This document shows positions 18,144 to 28,500 of a DNA stretch of 28,500 bases, in pieces. Both the position numbers and the translations under genes were made by a program. Position 1 is the stretch's first letter. Each line of letters starts with the position of its first letter. Below the pieces are notes generated by a model, which saw only the letters and a program-made list of their open reading frames with translations, made no database searches and was not told the DNA's origin. The stretch is from Neocallimastix lanati (nom. inval.) (Eukaryota; Neocallimastigomycota; Neocallimastigomycetes; Neocallimastigales; Neocallimastigaceae), in NCBI GenBank assembly GCA_016946835.1, contig JACVTC010000033.1:974001-1002500 (forward strand). Reading direction: 5' to 3'.

Positions 18144-18648
18144 TAATCTAAATCAAAAACCTCATTAAAACACAATAAAAAAAGAAATAATAATAAATGT
18201 TTTATATAATTTATTCAAATATTTAATATTTACTATCATTTTTTATTAGATTTAGAAAATATTTTTTATTATTTACGTATAACATAGAAATACATCAAAT
18301 TAAAAAAAAAATTAAATAAATAAATAAAATAAATAAATAAATAAATAAATAATAAATAAATATATATATATATAAATAATGTATAGTATATTTAATAATA
18401 AAAAATATAATAAAAAATTTCTTATCGTTTATCTTTAATATTTTAATTAATTTTTGTTATTAATAAAAAAGAAATATATATATATTCACTGTTATGATAA
18501 TGCTGTCATATAACTTTTATAATAATTATTATATATTTTTATATTAAAAAATAAATAAAAAGCGAATAAATATTAAGACATTTAAAACATAAATTAGGTA
18601 AATTAGAATATTTCATACATGATAAATTACTTAATAATGAAAGATATA

Positions 18649-18684
<36 letters not shown>

Positions 18685-18984
18685 CATTAGAAAGTATTTA
18701 AGATTATTGTACATTTTATATTTATATGTAATTTAAATTTAAACAATAAATATTAAGAAATAAAATTTTAATTAAGTAAATAAGAAAGTTATTAATTAAA
18801 ATATAATAATTAAATATTTAATTTTTATTTAATTTATTTATTATTATAATTTTTTTTTTAAATAATTATTAGGAGTAATCTTTAAAAAAACAAAGAAATA
18901 AAAAAAAAAAAAAAATAGAAATTTAATTATTATTTCATTTACTAAATAATTGAATTAATTGATAAAGTAAAGGAATAAAGAGAG
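18144..18984. other. Intergenic region before the Arp2/3 subunit gene
   Basis: 840 bp without recognisable coding sequence; it holds AAAT runs near 18310-18360, an AT run near 18360, and a T tract at about 18655-18680. The ARPC3 promoter must lie here but no motif can be named. Confidence 0.7.
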
Positions 18985-20610
18985 ATGCCAGTATGTGTTA
19001 TTTTTTATACAATTTTTTATTTATTTATTTATTTTTTTTTTTAAATTAGTAAAATTTATTAATTTTACTGATTTATAATACATCAAATAATAATTATAAA
19101 CGGAATAATAACTTATAAATATATTTTAACAATGTTGTTATGGATTATATGCTTTTTATTTATGATTTTTTTTATACTAAAAAAGTATTAATTAATGTAA
19201 ATAAATAAAAAAGTTATTAATAATAGTAATAAAATATTTTATTAAAGCGAAATAAATAAATATTTAATTGTATTTATGTATTCATTTTAATAGTATATAT
19301 ATATTAATAATAAAATGAAATAATAATGATATTTAAAATAAAACAAAATCACAACTATTTATACATGAAGAATATCATATTATTTATAAATTAGATATAT
19401 AATTTAAAATGAAAAATATATGATTAAAAATGATAATAATATAAATTTTACCAAAAGAAATATAAATAAATTTTTTATTTATAATTATATTTTTATATAT
19501 GAAAATTATGTGATGCTATCAAAAAAATTAAAACAAATTTTTTAATTCAAAAATTACTTGTTATACAATATATTAAAATATTATAAATAATAATATATTA
19601 AAAATTTTAGGCTTACAATTCTTCATTCAATAGTGATGATCTTCGCTGTATCGGTAATATGGCGCTTTTACCAATAAAGAGTAAATATAAAGGTCCAGCT
19701 CCAATTGAAAGTAATAATTTATATTTATATAGTTATATTTTTTATTTTAACAAAAAATATATTCCAACACTTATTATACATTTTGTGATATGTATCATAA
19801 AATTTTATAAATATTGTTATAATACATATCATATCTTTTTATTATTTAATATTTATTATTTTTTTATATAAATGTTAAATATTTTATTATAATTTAAAAA
19901 AATAAAAATAAAAATAAAATAAATAATACAATAAAATAAAAATTAAAAAAAAAAAAAAAAAAGCTAATACTCAAGTTGAAGATATTATTGATGAAGCTAT
20001 AAACCTTTACAGAGCAAATTGCTTATTCAAAAATTTTGAATTTAAAGGAACAGCTGATCGTGTTTTAGTTTATTTAATTGTCTACATTTCTGAATGCTTA
20101 TCAAAACTTAGCCAAAAGAGTCCATTACCAAATAAGATTGAGGGTTATAAAATTTTAAATTCTCTTGCACTTCAAAACTTCTCTGTCCCAGGAGATCCAA
20201 ATTTCCCACTCAATGCTTTCTTCGAAGCTCCAACTGATAGAAATCAAGCTGGTAATTATTACTTGACTTTTTATTTAAAAAATATTAAATTTACCTTTAA
20301 ATTATTTTTATATATTCTTTTATAGAAATATATTTTAATATGTAAATAAAACGCGTCTCTGAAAGCATATTTAATAAATATACATATATATATGTATTAA
20401 AATTTTATAATAATAATACAAATAATTAATGTTAATATTTGATATTAATTAATATTATTAGAACTTATGAAGCAATATATCAGTCAACTTCGTCAAGAAA
20501 TGTCTGTAAGAATTACTGAAAAAATATATAATGAAGATAGTACTCCAAGCAAGTGGTGGATGTGTTTTTCAAAGAGAAAGTTTATGGGTATAACAAAGTC
20601 TCTTTCATAA
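18985..20610 (+). CDS. ARPC3: Actin-related protein 2/3 complex subunit 3 (p21-Arc)
   Basis: Exons 18985-18990, 19611-19710, 19964-20251, 20462-20610 give a complete 180-aa protein (human 178). This subunit helps hold Arp2/3 together for branched actin nucleation in the cytoplasm. Family signatures appear throughout: MPAYNSSF at the start, IGNMALLPIKSKYKGPAP near 18-35, DIIDEAINLYRANCLFKNFE, YLIVYISECLSKL, NFSVPGDPNFPLNAFF, ISQLRQEM and PSKWWMCFSKRKFM before the SLS end. The first exon carries only MetPro; the 620-nt intron 1 is the longest in the window, and the split is certain because MPAY is the conserved start. The gene is intact. Confidence 0.97.
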
Positions 20611-20673
20611 ATAAGTTCAATATATTATACAACAAAGAAATAATTATTATTACTAATTAAAAGTTTAAAAAAC

Positions 20674-20704
<31 letters not shown>

Positions 20705-22027
20705 GAAAAAAAAAGGAAGAATAAAAAATTATTTTAATTTATTATTTTATTTAAGTTGAAGTAATATATCAGCATTAAGTAATTAATTGATAAAAAAAAA
20801 TTATTTTGAAAATCAAGCAATTTATATATATAATAAAATAAAAGAATGTAATAAAAGTAATAATAATAAAATAATAAGCATAAAATAATAAAAGATGAAA
20901 CAAATAATAATAAAAAAGTTTCATTAAATTAAATATAAATAATTGTATATTGTATAATATTATTTTTTTTTAAAAAAGTAATAACAAACAAACAAACAAA
21001 CAAACAAAAAAAAAATATAATAAATAATAATAATAACAATAATTAAAAGAAAAAATAATAAAAATAAAAAAAAAAAAAAAATAAAGATATATTATTATTA
21101 TTATTATTATTATTTTATGTTATACTTCATTTTTGGATATTTTTTATTTGGTTTTATTAATATTTTATAACATATGATAGTAATATTTTATTATTTATTA
21201 CTTTTATGTATTTAACTACTTTCATTTTATTCATAATTATTAGATTTTAAAAAATATTATATATTTTTATTTTATTTTTAGAGACTATATTTATTAAATA
21301 TTTATATTTATATAGTTATGATTACTATATTGAATTTATTTAATATACATAGAAGAGTTTTTTTTTTTTCTTTTTTTTTGTATTTTTGATTGTATATTTT
21401 GAAGTAATTATTTAGTTAATTAAATTTAATATTTTCTAATACTTTTATAATTTTTATTATTCCAAAAAAAAACCTTAAATATAAAAAAATAAATATGTGA
21501 TTATAATAATTTTACAATATAATTTAATATACAATAAAAATTAAAACTATTTATTGTCCAGTTCGTCCAATCAAAAATTTATTATTATTTTAAAAAAAAT
21601 TAATTATGAAATTCCATTTTAATATCCTAAAAAGGATGGTAAAAATTGTTTAAAAGTTGACTATCATTACCTATATATTTGAACATTTAAAAATCATATA
21701 TATTACTTTCATATAATTAAATAATTAATTAGTTCTTAATATAAAATTATACTTAATTTAAATAAAATAAAATCTATTATATAAAATTTTATTATTTATT
21801 TTTTTTCCCATATTCTCATATTTTATTTATTTTTAATTTCACATAATTATTCATTTATATATTCAAAATATTATCTTAATTATTTAAATATTATTATATT
21901 TTTTTATATTAATAAATGGTTATATTTATTTTCTTTCACATAATTAAGAAATAATCGCATTTAATTAAAAATAAATATTAGTTATTGCAATATTAAAATA
22001 AAAATATATATTAAATTGTAAAAAAAA
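20611..22027. other. Intergenic region between ARPC3 and the TPP1-like gene
   Basis: 1.4 kb with no gene seen. It starts with A-rich sequence (20668-20716) that may be 3' UTR, an (ACAA)n run at about 20987-21006 and (ATT)n near 21092-21114. A short ATCCT/AGGAT hairpin lies near 21622-21637 in a slightly less AT-rich patch (21545-21690). The upstream region of the TPP1-like gene is featureless AT-rich DNA. Confidence 0.7.
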
Positions 22028-24440
22028 ATGAGTGAATTTTTACAAGCATGGTTAAAAGATTCTATTATTAATATTATAACTGAAGTTTTCCAAAATGAAT
22101 ATAAAGGAAGTAATATAGAAAATGAAATAAAAATACTTTCTTTCAAAAAAAATCCAAGAGTTCAAATTGATAAGGTAGAATTAATTAATAGATTAATTAT
22201 TGAATTATTTATGAAATTTTTTATATTATTCTTTTTTGCCTATATAGAAATTATATATGAATTTCATAAAATTAGATTTTTAATATAATAATTTAAATTT
22301 ATATATATGTGTTTTTTATTATTATTTATATTTAATTTTAATAGTTTTTAAAATGTCCAACAAGTAGTAATCCTGATGAAGAATGCATATCAATAGTTGT
22401 TGATAAATGTAATTATATTTCAGCAACATTTTCACCAGCAGCAATACAAAAATTTAAATTAAAAAATCCAGAGTATGATTTTTATATTATTACTTTATTC
22501 TTTTTTTAATATATATTTTGAAATATTTTTTTATTTTTTATTTTTTTATTTAGATAGAATAATAAGTTCAAAAGTTTTAAAACGGAAATATTTTAATAAA
22601 CTTTTTTATTGTCAATTATTTTTAATAGAATCGAAATGACTTCATTAAGGGGTTATTATATTATATTAAATGAATATAATTTTGATTATGAGAGAAAAGC
22701 TCGACAATTGTATTTAAATATTGAAGAATTTAATTATATTAGTGGCGAAGCAACTGTTTATTCAAATGATATTCAATTTATTAATGATATACCTTCAATT
22801 CAAGCTTTTATTGCTATATTAAATCAAGAAATAAATGAGGAAAATGTAAATATAAAATTTAATTTTATCTTTATTATAAACATAATTTTTACTAATCTAA
22901 TTATTAAATAAATTAATTAATATTTCATATAAATTATAGCAAGAAGAAATTTATCATTATGGTTGGGATGTAAGTATATGTTGCTTAAATAATAGCAATA
23001 TCAACAATAATGATAATAATAAAGTTTTGAATTTTATTATAATTTGTTAATTTGTTTATATATTATTTTTTTTTCAAAATTTCATTTTTATTTCAATAAA
23101 ATAGAATATAATCAAAGTCAGTGATGAGGATTGCTATATCTCATCAGAAGATAGAAACATATTAGATAATCTTCCAGGTATATAAGATATATTTAAAATA
23201 ATAATTAATACATAAAAATTAACATTCGAATGTACTAATATTTAATAAAAAAAAATAGGTTGGACAGATTCAGACTCGACCATATCTGAAGTTTTAAGTA
23301 ATAAACAAGTAAATATATTTTTAAAATTAATTTTTTTTATTTATTTATATTTTTGTTAATATATATATATATTTATATTTATTATTCGTTCATTTTTATG
23401 ATCATTTTATATTTATAAATTTTTATTATTATTAATATAAATAATAATAACCATTATAGAATAATATCATAAATGAAAATTATTCATTATTCAATTCTCA
23501 ATCAATATTCGAAATTGCCGATTTTAAAGAAGATAATATATTATATAATCGAGCTCAGAGTAATGAATCACCTATAAAAGAAAAGAAAAAAACAGAAAAA
23601 AGATATAGAGAATCTGTAGATAGTGATATAAATTCATCAGAAAATGAAAAGATTATTGATGAAAATTATAATAAAAAAAGAATAAAAGTTGATAATTCTT
23701 CATTAAGTAATGAAACTTTGTTCTTTTCACAACCAATTGATATATTTCATCAGAGTCATGAAATTAATATGTAATTATTTAAATAAATAATATTTATAAA
23801 AATATATTATATATATTTTTATAATTTATATATTTTAATAAATATAAACTATGAATAAAATTTTAGAGAAACAAATTCAGATTTTTCTAATCATTTATCT
23901 GTTAGTACTGATGAAAATCTAACAAATAAATTTGCACCAGCTGGAAAATACAGTAGTAGTAGCCGCAGTCATAGTAGTATATCTGAAAATAATGAATCCG
24001 AAATTGATAAAGTAACAACAGATACTTATACTGAAAATGGTGATAAAAAGTAAGTATAGAATAAACTTATTTTTAATAATTTTATACTATTATTTATTTT
24101 TAATTATTATATAATTATTATTATTATTTAATTATAAATATTATTTTATAATGCAAATTTAGCAATAAATCATTTAATATAAATAAAACTATTGAAAAAG
24201 CAAACCTTTGTAATAATTCTTTTGATGATAATGGGTAATATTTTTATAGTTTAATATTTTTCATTTCATGTAATTTTACATTATTTATTAATTTGAATAT
24301 TTAAATTAATAAGTGATGAAATTCTTTATGAATCTCAAAATTTTGAAATTGATAGTTCACCAAATTCAAGAAGCTTTATTGATGATAATTCAATAGATCC
24401 CCTTAGTCAATTTAATTTATTAGAAAAATTGTAAGTAATT

Positions 24441-24476
<36 letters not shown>

Positions 24477-24554
24477 GTAATATGATATAATAAAAACAGT
24501 TAATGATATAATATTATAATATAATATAATATAATATAATATAATATAATATAA

Positions 24555-24586
<32 letters not shown>

Positions 24587-26304
24587 AAAATAATCATTTT
24601 AAACAATATTTAAATTTTATTATTTCTAAAGGGATTCTAATCAAAATTTAACTGATAAAAATGAAAATAATGAATTAAATGATTTTAATGATAATATGAT
24701 TTCTGATAATTATCAATATATGTGGGTATTTTATATATATTCAATATTAAATTATATATATGGATATTTATTTTTCTTTTTTTTTTACGAAATAACTAAT
24801 TTTATTTAATTATATATATTTATTATATATTTATTATTTCAATTTCTTTTTTTAATTTTATTTATTTATTATTATTATTATTATTTTTCATAATAATAAA
24901 AATATTTTTCAAAATAATTAAAAAATAATAATAATATAAAGGAATAAAACGAATAGCAATAATTCTAGTATTAATTTAAATACTGAAGCTAGGATACCAA
25001 TAAATCAAAATATAAATTCATTTAAAAATGTAAATAATATACCCCAAGAACTTATTAATGAAAAATTATCAAATAATACTAATGAAGAAGAAGACAATGA
25101 TGAAGAAATAAATTTATTACAATTAAAAACCAAATTAAATGAAAAAATAAAAAAAAAACGAAAATCTAGAAAAAATAGTACAAGCAATGAAAATACAGAT
25201 AAATCAAATGAAGAAAAATCGTCAAAAAAACCAAGTAAAAAATCTTCCACTAGGAGGACAAAAAATTCGAAAGAAAAACCAACTGATAAACAGAATACTA
25301 AAAAAAATAGTGAATTACAGATAAAGAAGGATGTAAAAGATTTACAAGAAATACAAGAAAAGGAAATATCAGATAATTCAAGTATTAGTTTATTTTCGGA
25401 TAATGAAAAAAGTATTGAAGAACGAAATAAAAAATTCAAACGTGTTGAAGAAATGTTATCAAATCTTAGCAATAATGAAAATTTAATACATAATACAAGT
25501 AAAGTCAAATCAAATATCAATAGTCAATCAAATGAAAATAATAAAATGGATATAAATAATTGTAGTCAAATCAATAAAATTAATTCAAACAATATTTTTC
25601 ATAAAAGTAGTCAAATAAATTTAAGTGATCATAATTATTTAAATAATGATAATAAAGTAATTGTCGTTGATAAGGCAGATTTAAATAATAATACTAAACT
25701 GAATAAAATAAATATATTAAATTCGATAAATAATAATCAAATAATTGATAAAAATAAAATAAAAAAGGAGGATGAATCAAAGCCAGTATTAATAATTGAA
25801 AAATATAATGATAATAAACAAAGCATATTAAAATTTATGAATTTAACAAAAGACGGACATACTATTGAGAGTAACAACAATAACAGTGATGATGGAAATA
25901 ACAATAACAATAATAATAATGGTAAAAATCAATATAATTTATTAATTAATGAATCTACTAGTTCTAAAAAGAATTATCAAAATAATGACGAAAAGAAAAG
26001 GAAAATTAAAAGAAAACTAGAGGAAACTGAAAAGAAGAAAAACAACAATTCAAATGAAATGATATTATGCAAGAAAACAAGAATTAGTTCAAGAATGAAA
26101 GAAACAATGGAAAAGGAAAATCTGCAAAATATTAATAATAGTGCATTAGAATTAATGAAAAAAGATTCTAATAATAATGAAACTTCTAATAATAATAGTA
26201 ATACTTCTAATAATAATAATAATACTTTTAAAAGTAATAATAATACTTCTAAAAGTAATAATAATACTTCTAATAGTAATAATAATACTTCTAATAATAA
26301 TCAA

Positions 26305-26361
<57 letters not shown>

Positions 26362-26370
26362 AATAATAAT

Positions 26371-26453
<83 letters not shown>

Positions 26454-28500
26454 TAATAATAATAATAATATTATTATAAAAGATTTTAAAAAATCAAAAG
26501 ATTCAAAAATTCAAATTTCTGTCAATGAGTCATTATCAAATAAGGAAGAAAGCAGTTATCGTCTTTACAAAAAACGTTTTCAGGAAAATAGAAAAAGATT
26601 ACATTCCAACGATATTTTAATTGAATCCCCAAAAAAAAGCAATGAAGGTGATAGTATTATAATTGATGGAAAGGATGATCATATAAATGCTATTAATATA
26701 AATGAGAAGGATGATAAGAATGATTTAGATGATCCAAGGGAATCAAAAACTTTGGATAAAAATGATATTAAAACTAATAATATTTCTAATACTAATGAAG
26801 ATCAAAAGGAAAACAAACTTTCTATTAATATATTAGATTCAAATATCTCATTAAATAGTAATAATAATAATGATAATAAAAATAATAATAAAAATGAAAA
26901 TAAAAATGATAATAAGAATGATAATAAAAATGATAATAAAAATGATAATAAAAATGATAATAAAAATGATAATAAAAATGATAATAAAAATGATAATAAA
27001 AATGATAGTAAAGATGATAATAAAGATGATAATAAAAATGATAATAAAAATGATAATAAAAATGATAATAAAGATGATAATAAAAATGATAATAAAGATG
27101 ATAATAAAGATGATAATAAAAATAGTATTAATGATAATTGTAAAAATGAAATTAAGAATGATGAACATGCAAGTAATGATAAATTGGATATTTTAAAATT
27201 AGAAAATGATATAAAAAAAGAAAATATTATTAAAAAAGAAAATAAAATAAACAAAATAATAAATAAAGAACATAATGATAATTTTATGGAGCTTTCACCA
27301 TCAAAAAATATATATAATAATGAAAATAAAACACCATCACCAGAGAGTAATAAAATTAATAAAATAACTCCTACAAATAGTTTGAATACTACTCCTACAA
27401 GTATATTAGTTAAAACAAGGAGTATAGATGGTAGTAGTAAGAAAAAATCTGTTAGATTTAATAAGATTGTTGATATTAAAGAAATTCCAAGATTACCAAC
27501 TACCAGAAAGATACCAAAATCAAAATCTCCTAAGAAACAAGATGATTCAGTAATAAACTTCTTTGCTAATTTTACATCATCCAAACAAAAGAAATCTTCA
27601 ACATATAATAGTTTTTTAGATTTTCAATATCAATATGACAATGCATTATCACCATTAAGTAATAAACACAGAAATATTAATAAAAATAATTCGTTTTCAT
27701 CTTTGAATTTCAAAAAAAGTAATTTATTTGTTAATGAAAAGAATAACTTAAACAGTAGCAATAATAATAATAGTTTAAATAATGTTAAGAATAATAGTAG
27801 TAAATTAAGTCCTTCTTACTCCAATACTCTTAAAACGAATAATAATATTTTATGTGAAAGGAATATCTCTAAATTTTGTAGACTTTTTAGTTCACCATTA
27901 AGTAAAAGACATAATAATGATAATTCATCACCAAGTAAGATATCACCAAATAAATGTAATAATATGAATAATAATATAAATATTAATATAAATAATAATT
28001 TAGATATTTCTATTGAAGAAGATATCAATAATATTAATGTTCAAAATAATACCAGGAATAACAGTTCAAATGAGAAACAACAATTTACTGAAATAAAATC
28101 GAATTCTAATGTTATGGAAAAAATATTCTTAAATGATGATCACGAAGTTATAGAAACGAAAAAAAAAAATTATGAAGATTTTAATATTTTGAAAAACATG
28201 GTCAATAAAGTGTCTTATAATAATATTATTAACGATAACAATGAAAGTAATAAGGATAAAGATGATTTGAATATTTCATTAGAGAATGAAGATAAATTTT
28301 CAAATATAATTAATAGTAAAGAAAATATAGTTTTAAATGATACTCTTGAGAAGGATAATCATGAACTTACTAAAGAAGGCATTATTTTAATGGATGATCG
28401 TGAAAATGAGAAATTAAATGATAATCTTGAAAGAGATGAAAAAATTATTAATAAAGAGAACATAAAATTAAATGATATTCATAAAAAAGATAGTAATAAT
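22028..28500 (+). CDS. Large Asn-rich protein with N-terminal TPP1/ACD-like OB fold (candidate shelterin subunit), 3' end cut by window
   Basis: Exons 22028-22174, 22345-22472, 22629-22845, 22940-22969, 23105-23177, 23259-23308, 23460-23770, 23867-24049, 24163-24234, 24314-24430, 24632-24721 and 24942 to the window end; at least 1659 aa, open in frame to base 28500. Residues 1-165 look like the telomeric OB fold of TPP1/ACD (fission yeast Tpz1): start helix FLQAWLKDSI, first strand ISIVVDKCNYISATFSPAAI, then SLRGYYIILNEYNF and YLNIEEFNYIS, in family order. TPP1 tethers POT1 and recruits telomerase. The rest is disordered: Ser-rich (SSSSRSHSSIS near 339), a basic NLS-like patch (KKPSKKSSTRR, about 25226-25258), poly-Asn (26305-26469), KNDN repeats (26875-27135), KKKSVRF at 1306-1312, and several S/T-P sites near 27297-27400. 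The length far exceeds known TPP1 proteins. The OB-fold call is from recalled pattern; another OB-fold protein is possible. Confidence 0.55.
24470..24590. repeat. ATAAT pentamer and AAAT tetramer repeats in an intron
   Basis: An (AAT)n run near 24441-24474 is followed by about eight ATAAT pentamers (about 24515-24555) and then eight AAAT units to 24585, all within intron 10 (24431-24631) of the TPP1-like gene. Confidence 0.85.
26185..26469 (+). repeat. Asn-rich coding repeats: NNNTSKS units then poly-Asn
   Basis: First come four or five 18-21-bp units encoding NNNTSKS/NNNTSNS (26185-26300), then about 55 AAT codons with single Gln, Lys, Tyr and Asp interruptions (26305-26469). The reading frame is kept throughout, unlike the tract at 17681. 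The Ile-rich + frame and the Leu-rich - frame over this tract are shadows. Confidence 0.95.
26875..27135 (+). repeat. 12-bp coding minisatellite, (Lys/Asp-Asn-Asp-Asn)n
   Basis: About 20 copies of AAAAATGATAAT (Lys-Asn-Asp-Asn), several with GAT for AAT (KDDN) or AGT for AAT. All copies are in frame with the TPP1-like ORF. The 12-bp period produces the long Ser/Leu/Phe ORF and the Ile/Phe ORF on the opposite strand. Confidence 0.95.

Noticed and set aside
25005-25520. 171-codon minus-strand ORF
   Set aside because: It is opposite a continuous plus-strand exon that stays in frame for over 3.5 kb; hydrophobic Phe/Leu/Ser content is expected from the complement of Lys/Asn/Glu codons.
26177-26479. 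Plus-strand poly-Ile ORF
   Set aside because: Alternate frame of the AAT repeat; the Asn frame is the one continuous with the gene.
26802-27584. 260-codon minus-strand Ser/Leu/Phe-rich ORF
   Set aside because: It lies opposite the in-frame KNDN repeats of the TPP1-like exon; its Ser-Phe-Leu-Leu period is the complement of that 12-bp repeat.

Overview
The window looks like nuclear DNA from an anaerobic gut fungus (Neocallimastigomycota); the genus cannot be told. The evidence is extreme AT richness with intergenic DNA almost free of G+C, genes broken by many short AT-rich GT-AG introns, very small exons, long asparagine runs from AAT repeats, and a gene content typical of a flagellated fungus: a cytosolic carboxypeptidase of the tubulin-deglutamylase type, an Arp2/3 subunit, and a small LRR membrane protein with one repeat per exon. 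Dictyostelium is similarly AT- and Asn-rich, but it is intron-poor and non-flagellated, so it fits less well.

Layout: five protein-coding genes were rebuilt by joining exons by hand, all on the + strand. Every junction was checked for GT/AG and reading frame. (1) 1-1051: heptamer satellite arrays either side of a fold-back element. (2) 1052-2447: signal peptide + LRR + one-TM protein, 7 exons, 244 aa. (3) 2448-5045: gene-free, with a 31-bp-stem hairpin at 2995-3064. (4) 5046-8901: SCAI-family (DUF3550/UPF0682) protein, 14 exons, 655 aa. (5) 8902-10957: gene-free, with degenerate tandem repeats. (6) 10958-17737: M14 cytosolic carboxypeptidase, 25 exons, 1041 aa to its first stop; a one-base slip inside an (AAT)n tract cuts off a further apparently coding tail ending at 18143. 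(7) 18985-20610: Arp2/3 complex subunit 3, 4 exons, 180 aa, complete. (8) 22028-28500 and beyond: a long protein, at least 1659 aa, whose N-terminal ~165 residues resemble the OB fold of the shelterin subunit TPP1/ACD (fission yeast Tpz1). The rest is low-complexity, basic and Asn-rich, and the window ends inside its last exon.

The genes do not form an operon-like unit; they are separate eukaryotic genes with their own intergenic gaps. Two act on the cytoskeleton (tubulin-tail trimming and branched actin), one is a probable nuclear regulator or repair factor (SCAI), one is a candidate telomere protein, and one is a probable surface receptor. The most interesting lead is the TPP1-like gene, followed by the frame break in the carboxypeptidase poly-Asn tract, the fold-back element with 15-bp iterons, and the long isolated hairpin. 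No tRNA, rRNA, CRISPR array or autonomous transposon was recognised. Promoters and poly-A sites cannot be placed reliably in DNA of this composition.
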